Positions 7,613 to 16,235 of a stretch of 64,000 nt of DNA are shown piece after piece. The stretch's first letter is position 1. Each line of letters opens with the position of its first letter. The notes beneath the pieces are model-generated. The model ran no database searches, was not told the DNA's origin, and was given only the letters and a program-made list of their open reading frames with translations. Source of the DNA: Pyrinomonadaceae bacterium MAG19_C2-C3. GTDB taxonomy: Bacteria > Acidobacteriota > Blastocatellia > Pyrinomonadales > Pyrinomonadaceae. The stretch covers positions 33,937 through 97,936 of the forward strand of contig JANDLT010000013.1 in NCBI GenBank assembly GCA_024330265.1, written 5' to 3'. A program made the position numbers and the translations under genes.

Positions 7613-9529
7613 ATGGCTGAACACAAACAGGCTTCTTCCTTTTTCGCCAACGCCCTTGCCGTGACACTCAAAACGGCACTCCTTATCGTCGGCTTTACTA
7701 TCACGGCGCAGACTTTCGCCCAACGTCCCGCGACGCAGACTTACGCCATTACCAACGCGCGACTTGTCACCGTCTCCGGCGCGCCCGTTGAGCGCGGCAC
7801 GATTGTCATACGCGACGGACTCATCGAAGCCATCGGCGCGGGCATCACCGCCCCCGCCGACGCGCGTATCATTGACGGAAACGGGCTGACCGTTTATCCC
7901 GGTTTCATAGATGCCAACACCACGCTCGGCATTCCCGCCCCGCCCGCGCCCGCGCGTCCGGCAGGCGCACAAGGCGGAATCGCCGCCCTCTTAAACATCA
8001 GCACGACGCCCGGCGCGACGCCCGCCTCGCCAAATTCATCGCAACCCGTCGGGCTTCAACCCGAACTGCTCGCTTCCGACATCATCCAAGTTGGCGGCGA
8101 CCAAATCGAAAGTTGGCGCAGCGCGGGTTTCACCTCCGCCTTAACCGCCCCGCGCACAGGCATCTTCATAGGGCAATCCGCCGTCATCAATCTCAACGGC
8201 GACACCCCGCAAAGTCTGATTGTGCGCGCCCCCGTCGCGCTTCACATAGGATTTACGCCGCTCGGTTTCGGACAATATCCCAACTCTTTAATGGGCGTGT
8301 TCGCCGCCCTTCGCCAATCGTTTCTCGATGCGCGTCGTTACGAACAGAACAACCAGATTTACGAACGCAACCCGCGCGGTCTGCCGCGCCCCGTGCAGGA
8401 TAAATCCCTCATCGCCCTCTTGCCTTACTTGCGCGGCGAACTGCCCGTCGTGATGAACGCCAACACGGAACGCGAAATCACACGCGCCCTCGACCTCGCG
8501 CGTGAATTTAATTTGAAACTCATCATCGCGGGCGGATTGGAAAGTTATAAAGTCGCCGACCGTCTTCGCACACAGAATGTTCCGGTGCTTCTATCCTTAA
8601 ACTTTCCGCGTCGCACGACCGCGACGCTGCCGGAAGCCGACCCCGAACCTTTGCGCGTCTTGCGCGCCCGCGTGCAAGCACCTAAGACCGCCGCCCAACT
8701 CGCCGCCGCGAACATTCGTTTTGCGTTTCAATCCGGCGGGATGACTGCTGTTTCCGACTTTATCGCAAACGCGCAAAAGTCTGTTGAGAACGGCTTGAAC
8801 CGCGACGAAGCCCTTCGCGCGATGACCTTGCGACCCGCCGAAATGTTCAGTTTAACCGACCGTCTCGGCACGCTCGAAACGGGGAAAATCGCCAACTTAA
8901 CCGTCACGCGCGGCGACGTTTTCACCAAAGGCGCAACCATCGCCCACGTCTTTATTGACGGACGCCAGATTGATTTGAAACCCGCGACACCGCCCGCCAC
9001 CGGCGCACCGCAAGGCATCGGCGGGACGTACTCCTTAAACATCAAAATCGGTCAACAACCCGACATCCAAATCCAAGTCACACTCAATCAACAAGGCGAA
9101 CAACTCTCCGGCTCACTCTCCGGCGCGCTCGGTACAAGTCAAATCGCCAACGCTTCTTACACCGCGCAAACGGGAGCGATAAACTTCACCGCCCCCGTCA
9201 ACTACGACAATCAAACCACCGAAGCGACTTTTAGCGGCACTCTCACGGGCAACACCATGAGCGGCACAATCCAAATCGTCGGGCGCGGGCAAGGCACATT
9301 CACCGGAACACGCGCCGGAACTCCCGCCCCCGCCGCGACGCCCGCATCAGCCACGCCGCCGCGTCCATCAACCGGAACGCCACCGTCCGAAGCACCCACG
9401 ACGCCCGCGACGAATCAGCCCGAAGACGTGCCGCGCACCAACACGCCGCCGAACGAACAGAGCGACCGACCCGCGAATCAACCGCGCCCGACGCCGCCCG
9501 CGTCCGCGACGCCGCCGGAGAAGAATTGA
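7613..9529 (+). CDS. Secreted amidohydrolase-family protein lacking the HxH metal motif
   Basis: A 638-residue protein with an N-terminal signal segment ending near TFAQ (residue 37). An amidohydrolase-like fold covers about residues 45-460: ITNARLVTVSGAPVERGTIVIRDGLIEAIG at the start and RPAEMFSLTDRLGTLETGKIANLTV at the end. The position where the family carries HxH reads GFIDANTT, so the usual metal ligands are absent and hydrolysis is doubtful. A beta-rich module (about 475-570) and a Pro/Thr-rich tail follow. It is the first of three related exported proteins reading in the same direction. Confidence 0.8.
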   Translation: MAEHKQASSFFANALAVTLKTALLIVGFTITAQTFAQRPATQTYAITNARLVTVSGAPVERGTIVIRDGLIEAIGAGITAPADARIIDGNGLTVYPGFIDANTTLGIPAPPAPARPAGAQGGIAALLNISTTPGATPASPNSSQPVGLQPELLASDIIQVGGDQIESWRSAGFTSALTAPRTGIFIGQSAVINLNGDTPQSLIVRAPVALHIGFTPLGFGQYPNSLMGVFAALRQSFLDARRYEQNNQIYERNPRGLPRPVQDKSLIALLPYLRGELPVVMNANTEREITRALDLAREFNLKLIIAGGLESYKVADRLRTQNVPVLLSLNFPRRTTATLPEADPEPLRVLRARVQAPKTAAQLAAANIRFAFQSGGMTAVSDFIANAQKSVENGLNRDEALRAMTLRPAEMFSLTDRLGTLETGKIANLTVTRGDVFTKGATIAHVFIDGRQIDLKPATPPATGAPQGIGGTYSLNIKIGQQPDIQIQVTLNQQGEQLSGSLSGALGTSQIANASYTAQTGAINFTAPVNYDNQTTEATFSGTLTGNTMSGTIQIVGRGQGTFTGTRAGTPAPAATPASATPPRPSTGTPPSEAPTTPATNQPEDVPRTNTPPNEQSDRPANQPRPTPPASATPPEKN

Positions 9530-9626
9530 ATCATTGTTTCATCGGAACCCATTGATTCATTGACCCAATTTAAGAATGAACGATGTAAGGCTTGACAGAA
9601 TTTTCATCCGCACCAAACCTAAAAAC

Positions 9627-11117
9627 ATGAATCGAACGACACGCAAACTTTTATCACTCGCCCTGCTCGCTGCTTTCGGCAACTGGGGTTTTATCGCCCA
9701 CGCTCAAACTCGTCGCCGCGATAATCAACCATCGCCGAACACTACCCAACGCCCCGCGCCGCGCGGTGAAACGCTGATACGCAATGCGACCATCATCACC
9801 GCTTCACGCGGCACGCTGAACAATTCCGATGTGCTTATCCGCGATGGCAAAATCGCCGGAGTCGGTCAGAACTTGAAAGCGTCGAACGATGCGCGCGTGA
9901 TTGACGCTTCCGGCAAGTACGTCATGCCCGGCATCGTTGACGCCCACTCGCACGCGATGATGGATGCCGTCAACGAACTCACATTGTCCGTCACTTCGAT
10001 GGTACGCATCAGCGACGTGCTTGACCCGACCGACGTTGATTTGTATCGCGCTCTCGCGGGCGGCGTCACTGCTCTGAATCTGCTTCACGGTTCGGGCAAT
10101 GCCATCGGCGGGCAAAATACGGTCGTTAAAATCAAGTACGGGCGTCCGGTTGGAGACTTCATCATCGCGGGTGCGAAGCCGGGAATTAAATTCGCGCTCG
10201 GTGAAAATCCGAAACGCTCCAACTTTCCCGCCCTTCCCGGACAAACGCGCCGCTACCCCGCGACCCGCATGGGCGTCGAAGAAGTTATCCGCGAAGCCTT
10301 CACCCGCGCGCAGGATTACAAGCGCACTTTTGACGAACACAACGCCCGCGTTCGTCGCAACGAAAAGAACCTCATCGCCCCGCGCCGCGACCTTCAACTC
10401 GAACCGCTCGTCGAGATTCTCGAAGGCAAACGACTCGTCCACGCACACTGTTATCGCGCCGATGAAATCCTGATGTTGATTGAACTTGCCGATGAGTTCG
10501 GCTTCAAAATCAAGACCTTCCAACACGTCCTCGAAGGCTACAAAGTCGCTCCCGAAATCGCGCGTCACGGCGGCGGCGGTTCACTCTTTGCCGATAACTG
10601 GGGCTACAAAATGGAAGCTTACGATGCGATACCCTACGCCGCCGCGATTATGACGCGCGCCGGAGTTTTGACTTCGCTCAATTCCGACTCGAACGAACGC
10701 GCCCGCCGCCTCAATATCGAAGCCGCGAAGATAATGAAGTACGGCGGTTTGACGGAAGAAGAAGCCGTGCGGCTTATCACCTTAAACCCCGCGCGCCAAC
10801 TCGAAATAGACGACCGCACAGGCTCGATTGACACTGGCAAAGACGCGGACTTGGTGATTTGGACGGGACATCCTCTAAGTACATTATCCCGCGTCGAAAC
10901 GACATTTGTTGACGGCGAAATTTTCTTCGACCGCACCCAAGACCTCGCGCGCCGCGCCGCACTCGCGCAGGAACGCCGCACGCTCGAAGCCGCCGAAGCC
11001 AACAAACCCGCGACCGGCGGCGCGTCGCCCGCCCTCCCGCGCCCGCGTCGCACGATGGGCTACGATTCCGATGATGTCGAAGGCGGCGGTCAACGCGCGG
11101 CGGGAGAAAATCAATGA
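9627..11117 (+). CDS. Secreted amidohydrolase (imidazolonepropionase-like), metal site intact
   Basis: A 496-residue protein. I prefer ATG 9627 over 9576 because it begins a clear signal peptide ending at AHA-QT. The amidohydrolase fold has the metal motif GIVDAHSHAMM (His107, His109), a further His in LVHAHCYRADE, the FQHVLEGYKVAPEI segment, SDSNERARR, and the C-terminal TGSIDTGKDADLVIWTGHPL. The family hydrolyses C-N bonds in cyclic amides or peptides. Location should be periplasmic or extracellular. It is flanked by two relatives without the HxH pair, so the three may act together. Confidence 0.85.
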   Translation: MNRTTRKLLSLALLAAFGNWGFIAHAQTRRRDNQPSPNTTQRPAPRGETLIRNATIITASRGTLNNSDVLIRDGKIAGVGQNLKASNDARVIDASGKYVMPGIVDAHSHAMMDAVNELTLSVTSMVRISDVLDPTDVDLYRALAGGVTALNLLHGSGNAIGGQNTVVKIKYGRPVGDFIIAGAKPGIKFALGENPKRSNFPALPGQTRRYPATRMGVEEVIREAFTRAQDYKRTFDEHNARVRRNEKNLIAPRRDLQLEPLVEILEGKRLVHAHCYRADEILMLIELADEFGFKIKTFQHVLEGYKVAPEIARHGGGGSLFADNWGYKMEAYDAIPYAAAIMTRAGVLTSLNSDSNERARRLNIEAAKIMKYGGLTEEEAVRLITLNPARQLEIDDRTGSIDTGKDADLVIWTGHPLSTLSRVETTFVDGEIFFDRTQDLARRAALAQERRTLEAAEANKPATGGASPALPRPRRTMGYDSDDVEGGGQRAAGENQ

Positions 11118-11135
11118 ATCTCCATCACGCTTTAA

Positions 11136-11322
11136 TACATTGGAAATTAAGTTGTTTGACACTCTTTTTGAATTGCCTCCAGCTTTAGCTGGAGGATAGC
11201 AAGCAAAAATAGTCTCGGCTTTAGCCAAAGGCTTCGGCTAAAGCCGAGCATCTGGTGGCATCCTGTCCACTAGCTAAAGCTAGTGGCAATTCAAAAAATC
11301 CAAAAACTTAATTTCCAATGTA
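11136..11322. mobile_element. Second MITE-like family, 187 bp, with 18-bp terminal inverted repeats
   Basis: TACATTGGAAATTAAGTT (11136-11153) and its exact complement (11305-11322) bound the element, and TTTAA is repeated on both sides (11131-11135 and 11323-11327). Inside are three perfect hairpins, with stems around CCTCCAGCTTTAGCTGGAGG, TCGGCTTTAGCC and CCACTAGCTAAAGCTAGTGG. It is non-coding and lies between two genes of the amidohydrolase run, ending 55 bp before the third. Confidence 0.8.
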
Positions 11323-11377
11323 TTTAACACTAAACATTATTCACCCCACACGCCATCACAAAGCCATCCGAACGACC

Positions 11378-12700
11378 ATGAACCGACTTCTTGCCTTACT
11401 CTCAATCATCGTCTTCATCGCTTCAACCTTCGCCCAACAACCGCCACCACAAGACGCGAACACGACGTACATCATACGCAACGCACGCATCGTCACCGTC
11501 TCCGGCGCGACGATTGAAAACGGCTCGCTCATAATTCGTAACGGGCGCATCGAAGCACTCGGCGCGAACGTCAATGCACCGGGCGGCGCGCAGGAAATCA
11601 ACGCGCAAGGTTTGAGCGTTTATCCCGGCATGATTGACGCCGGAACTTCCATCGGACTCGTCGAAGTCGGAAGCGGCGCGCCCGGCACGGTTGACCTCGC
11701 CGAAGCCGGTGACATGAACCCGAATGCGAACGCGATTGTCTCCGTCAACCCGCACTCCGCGCACATCGGCGTCACGCGCTTTAACGGCATCACGACCGTC
11801 CTCACGATGCCGCAAGGCGGTATGATTTCCGGTCAAGCCGCCGTCATCAATCTCGACGGCGACACGCCGCGCAAAATGGCATTCGTCCCCGATGCCGCCC
11901 TCGTCATCAACTTTCCGCGCCTCACCGGAACGGGCGGCGAATTCGGCTTCAATCGTCCCGGCGCGCCGCCCGACCTCACCGCCGCGATTCGCACGCGCGA
12001 CACGCAACTCGACTCGATTCGCAAAATGCTTCGTGACGCCGAAGCTTACGGCAAAGCCCAAGACGCATACACACGCGACCCGAAACTTCCACGCCCCGCC
12101 CGCGATTTGAAACTCGCCGCCCTCGTGCCGTACACGCGCGGCGAACGTCCCGTAATCTTACGCGCCGACCGCGACCTTGAGATTCGCGCCGCCGTCCGCT
12201 TTGCGGAAGAGATGAAACTTAAACCCATCATCATGGGCGGCAACGACGCATTCATGGCGGCGTCATTCCTAAAAGAAAAGCGCGTCCCCGTCATCCTCAA
12301 CGGCACGCTCGATTTGCCGCTTCGTGAAGACGACGATTACGATGTGCTTTATACCAACGCCGCCAAACTCCAAGCCGCCGGAGTGAACTTCTGCATCTCG
12401 ACCGGCGATGACGGCTCAAACGTCCGCGACCTTCCATATCACGCCGGAATGTCCGCCGCCTTCGGTTTGCCGCCCGTCGAAGCCCTTAAATCCGTGACGC
12501 TCTACCCCGCGCAAATTTTGGGCATTTCAAATCAAGTCGGCTCACTCGAAACGGGTAAAATCGCCAACCTCGTCATCACCGACGGCGACCTGCTCGACGC
12601 CCGCACCAACGTCCGTTATCTATTTATCAACGGTCGCCAAGTCCCGCTCACCTCGCGCCACACGGAACTTTACGACCAATTCAAAAATCGCACCCGGTAA
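11378..12700 (+). CDS. Secreted amidohydrolase-family protein lacking the HxH metal motif
   Basis: A 440-residue protein. ATG 11378 begins a signal peptide (LLALLSIIVFIASTFAQQ); the in-frame ATG at 11318 lies inside the MITE and is unlikely. The fold is recognisable: IIRNARIVTVSGATIENGSL at the start and GSLETGKIANLVITDGDLL at the end. The metal-motif position reads GMIDAGTSIG, without His. It closely parallels the protein at 7613 (shared DGDTP, PVILNGT/PVLLSL and PAQILG/PAEMFS positions) and probably arose by duplication. A catalytic role is doubtful. Confidence 0.8.
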   Translation: MNRLLALLSIIVFIASTFAQQPPPQDANTTYIIRNARIVTVSGATIENGSLIIRNGRIEALGANVNAPGGAQEINAQGLSVYPGMIDAGTSIGLVEVGSGAPGTVDLAEAGDMNPNANAIVSVNPHSAHIGVTRFNGITTVLTMPQGGMISGQAAVINLDGDTPRKMAFVPDAALVINFPRLTGTGGEFGFNRPGAPPDLTAAIRTRDTQLDSIRKMLRDAEAYGKAQDAYTRDPKLPRPARDLKLAALVPYTRGERPVILRADRDLEIRAAVRFAEEMKLKPIIMGGNDAFMAASFLKEKRVPVILNGTLDLPLREDDDYDVLYTNAAKLQAAGVNFCISTGDDGSNVRDLPYHAGMSAAFGLPPVEALKSVTLYPAQILGISNQVGSLETGKIANLVITDGDLLDARTNVRYLFINGRQVPLTSRHTELYDQFKNRTR

Positions 12701-12715
12701 TTTTCGTAAAATAAT

Positions 12716-12746
12716 AAAGGCACGAGTTTCAAAAACTCGTGCCTTT
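12716..12746. terminator. Bidirectional terminator between convergent genes
   Basis: AAAGGCACGAGTTT (12716-12729) pairs with AAACTCGTGCCTTT (12733-12746). It serves the plus-strand amidohydrolase gene and overlaps the 3' end of the minus-strand gene that ends at 12745. Confidence 0.85.
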
Positions 12747-12930
12747 ATCGCTTCCATGCCAAAAGTAATATCGCCGCGCCGACGAGAAGCAAGATGCCGC
12801 CGAGAATGACAAACGGCGTTCGCAAGTTGGCTTGATTCACACCGACAGCAAGCCAAAATAATCCCGCCGCAAAGAGAATCACTCCCGCCGTTCTCACTCT
12901 ATCAAGCACGTTTATCGTCGCGTGTGTCAC
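12745..12930 (-). CDS. Small two-span membrane protein
   Basis: A 61-residue protein with two hydrophobic helices (about residues 15-33 and 38-58) separated by a short loop, ending in AWKR. No family is recognised with certainty. It ends inside the bidirectional terminator and lies 40 bp downstream of the zinc-finger protein gene on the same strand, so the two may be co-transcribed. Confidence 0.6.
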   Translation of the reverse strand: MTHATINVLDRVRTAGVILFAAGLFWLAVGVNQANLRTPFVILGGILLLVGAAILLLAWKR

Positions 12931-12970
12931 CTCTCTTTGGTGACACGCTCAAAAGCCGCGAGTAGTTCCA

Positions 12971-13471
12971 TTAACCACGCAAGACTAACTTCGACGCGGG
13001 CAGCATCGCGCCCTTTCCGCGATGTTGAAAACAACGTCCCACGCCGCGCACGCGCCGCGAACATGGCGTACCTTTTTTCGTCCGCGCTCCGCAAATTGAA
13101 ACCGCTTCGTTCGGGTCTTCGATGTCATCACGACTTTGGTTTGATGTGGCGGCGGACTTGAGACTCGATTCACTGACGCTCGGAGTTTGAGCGACAAGCC
13201 CGCTCGCCATCGTCGCTTCGCCCGCGCCGGAGCGTTCGATGATGAGTGGCGGCGGTGCGTCATGTCGTGTGCTTCCGGCTAAGAATCCGGCGAGGATTAA
13301 CGCGCCCATTATTAGCGGAATTTTAACGAACGCACCGCTTCGCAGACGTGTCGTACACGCCGCACAGAAACGGCGATTCGTCCACCATCGCCAGCTTCGA
13401 CGCTCAATCTTTTCCCCGCAATCATTGCAAAAATTCGGGCGATACATCAGCTTAAATCCCTCAACTTCCAA
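12971..13471 (-). CDS. Membrane protein with N-terminal zinc finger and DUF5763-like C-terminus
   Basis: A 166-residue protein. FCNDCGEKI and RRFCAACTTRL form a four-Cys zinc ribbon at about residues 14-42. One membrane span follows (about 49-65), then a polar linker. The C-terminus CGARTKKGTPCSRRVRGVGR plus CFQHRG is a compact Cys/His motif seen in DUF5763-type proteins. The start may be ATG 13447 instead, which would drop eight residues. Function unknown; probably a membrane-anchored binding protein. Confidence 0.7.
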   Translation of the reverse strand: MEVEGFKLMYRPNFCNDCGEKIERRSWRWWTNRRFCAACTTRLRSGAFVKIPLIMGALILAGFLAGSTRHDAPPPLIIERSGAGEATMASGLVAQTPSVSESSLKSAATSNQSRDDIEDPNEAVSICGARTKKGTPCSRRVRGVGRCFQHRGKGAMLPASKLVLRG

Positions 13472-13611
13472 GTCGCTTCGAGCCTTCCCCGTCTATCATG
13501 TCCGCCGCACTTTATCACCTTCGTGTGTTTCGTGGATAAAGCTTTCTTGCCTTTCAGTGCGCCTGACGCTATACACAGCCCATTTTACCCGTGTTTCGCA
13601 GATGACACTTG

Positions 13612-13641
13612 TTGCACGCACAGAACGCAAAGTGATACTAT
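13612..13641 (+). promoter_or_regulatory. Sigma-70-like promoter
   Basis: TTGCAC (13612-13617) and TACTAT (13636-13641) are separated by 18 bp. The -10 box overlaps the in-frame ATG at 13640, so that codon could not be translated from this promoter. This favours the next ATG, at 13730, as the start. Confidence 0.45.
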
Positions 13642-13729
13642 GTCCCTGCCGTCATTCTCATATTTCGTTTTGCTTGGCGTGTTGAGCGCGAACGCTTTTC
13701 ACGCCTCTTCTCAATTCTATTTATCGCTG

Positions 13730-14344
13730 ATGCGCCTGAAGCTTTATTGCAATCGTTACGCTCATTTCAAAGACGCGCTTGTCTGTTCGGTCAGTTGTGC
13801 GTATCGCACGCGCTGCCGCGACTTCGCGCTTTTTTATGACGCGCACCGCGACGCGACCGACGCGCTTGTCGCGGATTATTACTCGGCGCGTCGCACGGAA
13901 GTCGCGCCCTCTGTTCCGCGTCGCACGGTGCTGCCCGTCGTCGCGCTCAACCAGTTAATCAAGTTGGAGGTTAAAAGAGTGCTTGAAGCCACTTATGTTT
14001 GGGTTGACAAGGATGACCACGCCGAAACCCTTAGCACCGAAGAAGTCATCGCCCGCGCCGAACGCGGTTTGAAGGCAAAACACATTTACAAAGTCGCACA
14101 GGAAATGGAACTCAAATTCCAACTCGTTCCGCGTCGCGGCATAGACAAGGCAAAAAGCGAAGTTAGCCGCGAAGCACACGTTCAAGCCGCGCGTCGCGCC
14201 GCATCGTCATCATCGCGCCCGCGTTTAATCGAACCGGAAAACGTCGCCGCGCCGATTGTCGCCACCGTCCCGACGGGTGAAACAAACGTCGGCGCACCGC
14301 CCGCCCGTCGCCGCCGCGTCGCGCGTGTCGCGGGCGAACGGTAA
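13730..14344 (+). CDS. Hypothetical Cys-rich-N-terminus protein
   Basis: 204 residues from ATG 13730 (longer alternatives begin at 13640 or 13523). The N-terminus has spaced cysteines (LYCNRYAHFKDALVCSVSCA, RTRCRDF) that may bind a metal. The middle is mixed helix and strand (KLEVKRVLEATYVWVDKDD) and the C-terminus is basic (RRRRVARVAGER). I do not recognise its function. The cysteine spacing recalls uncharacterised acidobacterial proteins, but this is only an impression. Confidence 0.6.
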   Translation: MRLKLYCNRYAHFKDALVCSVSCAYRTRCRDFALFYDAHRDATDALVADYYSARRTEVAPSVPRRTVLPVVALNQLIKLEVKRVLEATYVWVDKDDHAETLSTEEVIARAERGLKAKHIYKVAQEMELKFQLVPRRGIDKAKSEVSREAHVQAARRAASSSSRPRLIEPENVAAPIVATVPTGETNVGAPPARRRRVARVAGER

Positions 14345-14412
14345 ATAATTCATCAAGCAAAGGTTGTCGCACTTCACCCTTACATCACTCTCAAAGGGCG
14401 CGGCAACCTTGC

Positions 14413-14442
14413 TTGACACTCTTTGACCGCGTTCCGTATATT
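14413..14442 (+). promoter_or_regulatory. Strong promoter for tRNA-Arg
   Basis: A perfect TTGACA (14413-14418), an 18-bp spacer and TATATT (14437-14442) lie 22 bp upstream of the tRNA. Confidence 0.75.
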
Positions 14443-14464
14443 CTTCGCTCACGCCTCAAGACAT

Positions 14465-14538
14465 GCACCCGTAGCTCAGTTGGATAGAGTGCTTGACTAC
14501 GAATCAAGAAGTCGCAAGTTCGAATCTTGCCGGGTGCA
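14465..14538 (+). tRNA. tRNA-Arg (anticodon ACG)
   Basis: The cloverleaf is complete. Acceptor strand GCACCCG pairs with CGGGTGC, the D arm is AGCTC...GAGT, and the anticodon stem CTTGA/TCAAG holds loop CTACGAA (anticodon ACG). The T arm is GCAAG-TTCGAAT-CTTGC, with discriminator A. CCA is not encoded. Confidence 0.95.
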
Positions 14539-14596
14539 TCATCATCATGTTTCAACGCTCTGCGCGCGTAATGCCGCCAAGCAAATAAATTATTCA

Positions 14597-14626
14597 AAAG
14601 CCACAGCCGCATCGCTGTGGCTTTTT
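14597..14626 (+). terminator. Rho-independent terminator after tRNA-Arg
   Basis: AAAAGCCACAGC pairs with GCTGTGGCTTTT across a short loop, followed by T residues. It lies 58 bp after the tRNA and just before the nuclease gene. Confidence 0.85.
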
Positions 14627-14647
14627 ATTTTCGAGGTCACAATAAAC

Positions 14648-15526
14648 ATGAAAAACTTTACGCTCAACCTGTTCAAAGCCGCGTCTCTGTGTCTGGTGTT
14701 CATCTTGACGGCAAACGTCGCTTCGGCGTGGGATGACACAGGGCATATGCTGGTTTCCACCGTCGCGTATAAACGCCTAAATCCGCGCGCCCGCGCACGG
14801 GTTGACGCTTTGACGAAAACGATTCGCTTTTGCGGAAAGACGTATGACCCGATTACCGTCTCGACGTGGATGGATGATTTGCGCGCCGATTCGATGCACG
14901 ACGATATGCGCGAATGGCATTACATCAACATCCCTGTTTTCGACGGCGTTCCGGTTGACCCGAAAAACGTGGCGGCGACCAACAACGCCGCGTCGCGTCT
15001 CAAGTGGGGCATCTCGACGCTCACGCTCGGCACGGGTTCAGACCAGAAAGACGCGGAAGTTTTAGGTTTTCTGTATCACCTGACCGGAGACATTCATCAA
15101 CCTTTGCACGCCGCGACGCGCTACACGGCGGCGAACGCGGGCGGCGACGCGGGCGGAAACTTTTTCAAGCTGACGGGGATAGAACAAGCCGACAACCTTC
15201 ATCATTTGTGGGACACCGCCGCCGGAGCGTTCGATTTTTGGAGCACTCCACGACCGCTCGAAGCCGCGACGCGCACGCGATTGGATGAGTATGCGCGGGG
15301 TATCGAAGCCGAGTTTCCAGCGGACACAATGCCGGAAGCGCGCGAGATAAACCCCGACAAATGGGCGCAAGAAAGCCACGCCCTCGCGCGTCAGTACGCA
15401 TACAATCTGAAAGAAAATTCGACGCCAAGCACAGCATATCTCACGCAAGCCCAAGCGGTCGCGCGCCGTCGCATTGCCCTCGCGGGGTATCGTCTCGCCA
15501 ATATGATGAACGCGATTTACCCGTAA
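14648..15526 (+). CDS. Secreted S1/P1-family nuclease
   Basis: A 292-residue protein. The signal peptide is cleaved after ANVASA, which leaves Trp28 as the N-terminal residue, as in P1 nuclease, where it binds zinc. Ligand motifs follow: TGHML (His33), STWMDDLR (Asp76), EWHYIN (His91), YHLTGDIHQPLH (His144, Asp148, His154) and LHHLWD (His186, Asp189). This is the complete trinuclear zinc set. It degrades single-stranded nucleic acids extracellularly or in the periplasm. A GAGGT site precedes ATG 14648; the longer frame from 14423 runs back through the tRNA and is not real. Confidence 0.92.
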   Translation: MKNFTLNLFKAASLCLVFILTANVASAWDDTGHMLVSTVAYKRLNPRARARVDALTKTIRFCGKTYDPITVSTWMDDLRADSMHDDMREWHYINIPVFDGVPVDPKNVAATNNAASRLKWGISTLTLGTGSDQKDAEVLGFLYHLTGDIHQPLHAATRYTAANAGGDAGGNFFKLTGIEQADNLHHLWDTAAGAFDFWSTPRPLEAATRTRLDEYARGIEAEFPADTMPEAREINPDKWAQESHALARQYAYNLKENSTPSTAYLTQAQAVARRRIALAGYRLANMMNAIYP

Positions 15527-15614
15527 AACTTTTTCTAAAATCTCGTCGGTTTGACGCAAGCCGTGCGTATATCAGGCGTTCTTACTTTGTCGCTTAACCT
15601 TTGGAGACATTGCC

Positions 15615-16154
15615 ATGAGTACACCGTCACGCAAAATCATCGGCGTCGTCGCGTTCGTCGTCGCCCTCATCACTGCCATTGCCCTCACACGCTTCGCCGT
15701 TACACGACTCGCACAACCTGAAAATGTCGCGCCGCCCGTCGCCACAACCACGCGCACCGCGCCCGTCGGCTTCGTCGTTCAACAATCAATCATAGATTTC
15801 AAACGGCGCACGACGTACACGACGCTGCGGCTTGAGCGCAATAGTGACTCGCCCACGCGGGTTTGGGTTTGGACTCACTACTTTTCACCGGACAAAGCGG
15901 GTGTCAGTTGGTCTGCCGCGCCTGTCACAATCAATGCGCCGTTTGCGGATGCCGACCGCCGCATCGTCACCGTAACGGGCGAATGCCCGCGCGCAATGTG
16001 CGACCGCGTGCCGCAGGACAAGACCGCGTATTACGCCCGCGTGTTCGTCACGGATGAATCGCCGGAAGCGTCTCAACCCACTTTCACATCACGCGACTTC
16101 GACATCATGACCGCGACGCCCGTGCTTCTGCAAGGCATTGACGCGCGGCGTTAA
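15615..16154 (+). CDS. Membrane-anchored hypothetical protein
   Basis: A 179-residue protein with a single N-terminal span (about residues 8-28) and an extracytoplasmic, probably beta-rich, domain of about 140 residues. Two Cys (GECPRAMCDR) could form a disulfide. GGAGA precedes the ATG. No known family is recognised. The nuclease gene is 88 bp upstream on the same strand and the vWA lipoprotein gene follows. Confidence 0.65.
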   Translation: MSTPSRKIIGVVAFVVALITAIALTRFAVTRLAQPENVAPPVATTTRTAPVGFVVQQSIIDFKRRTTYTTLRLERNSDSPTRVWVWTHYFSPDKAGVSWSAAPVTINAPFADADRRIVTVTGECPRAMCDRVPQDKTAYYARVFVTDESPEASQPTFTSRDFDIMTATPVLLQGIDARR

Positions 16155-16235
16155 ATCTTGCTTCGGGTTCACATTACATTGTCTCTGTTTCACCTAATCG
16201 CCGGTGCATGGCGCGAATACACGCGAAGGATTTTT

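Noticed and set aside
9804..10568. 254-residue minus-strand frame
   Set aside because: It is a shadow of the amidohydrolase gene with HxH. It has no ribosome binding site and no recognisable domain.
14423..14647. N-terminal extension of the S1/P1 nuclease frame
   Set aside because: It runs through the tRNA-Arg gene and a terminator. ATG 14648 begins a proper signal peptide.
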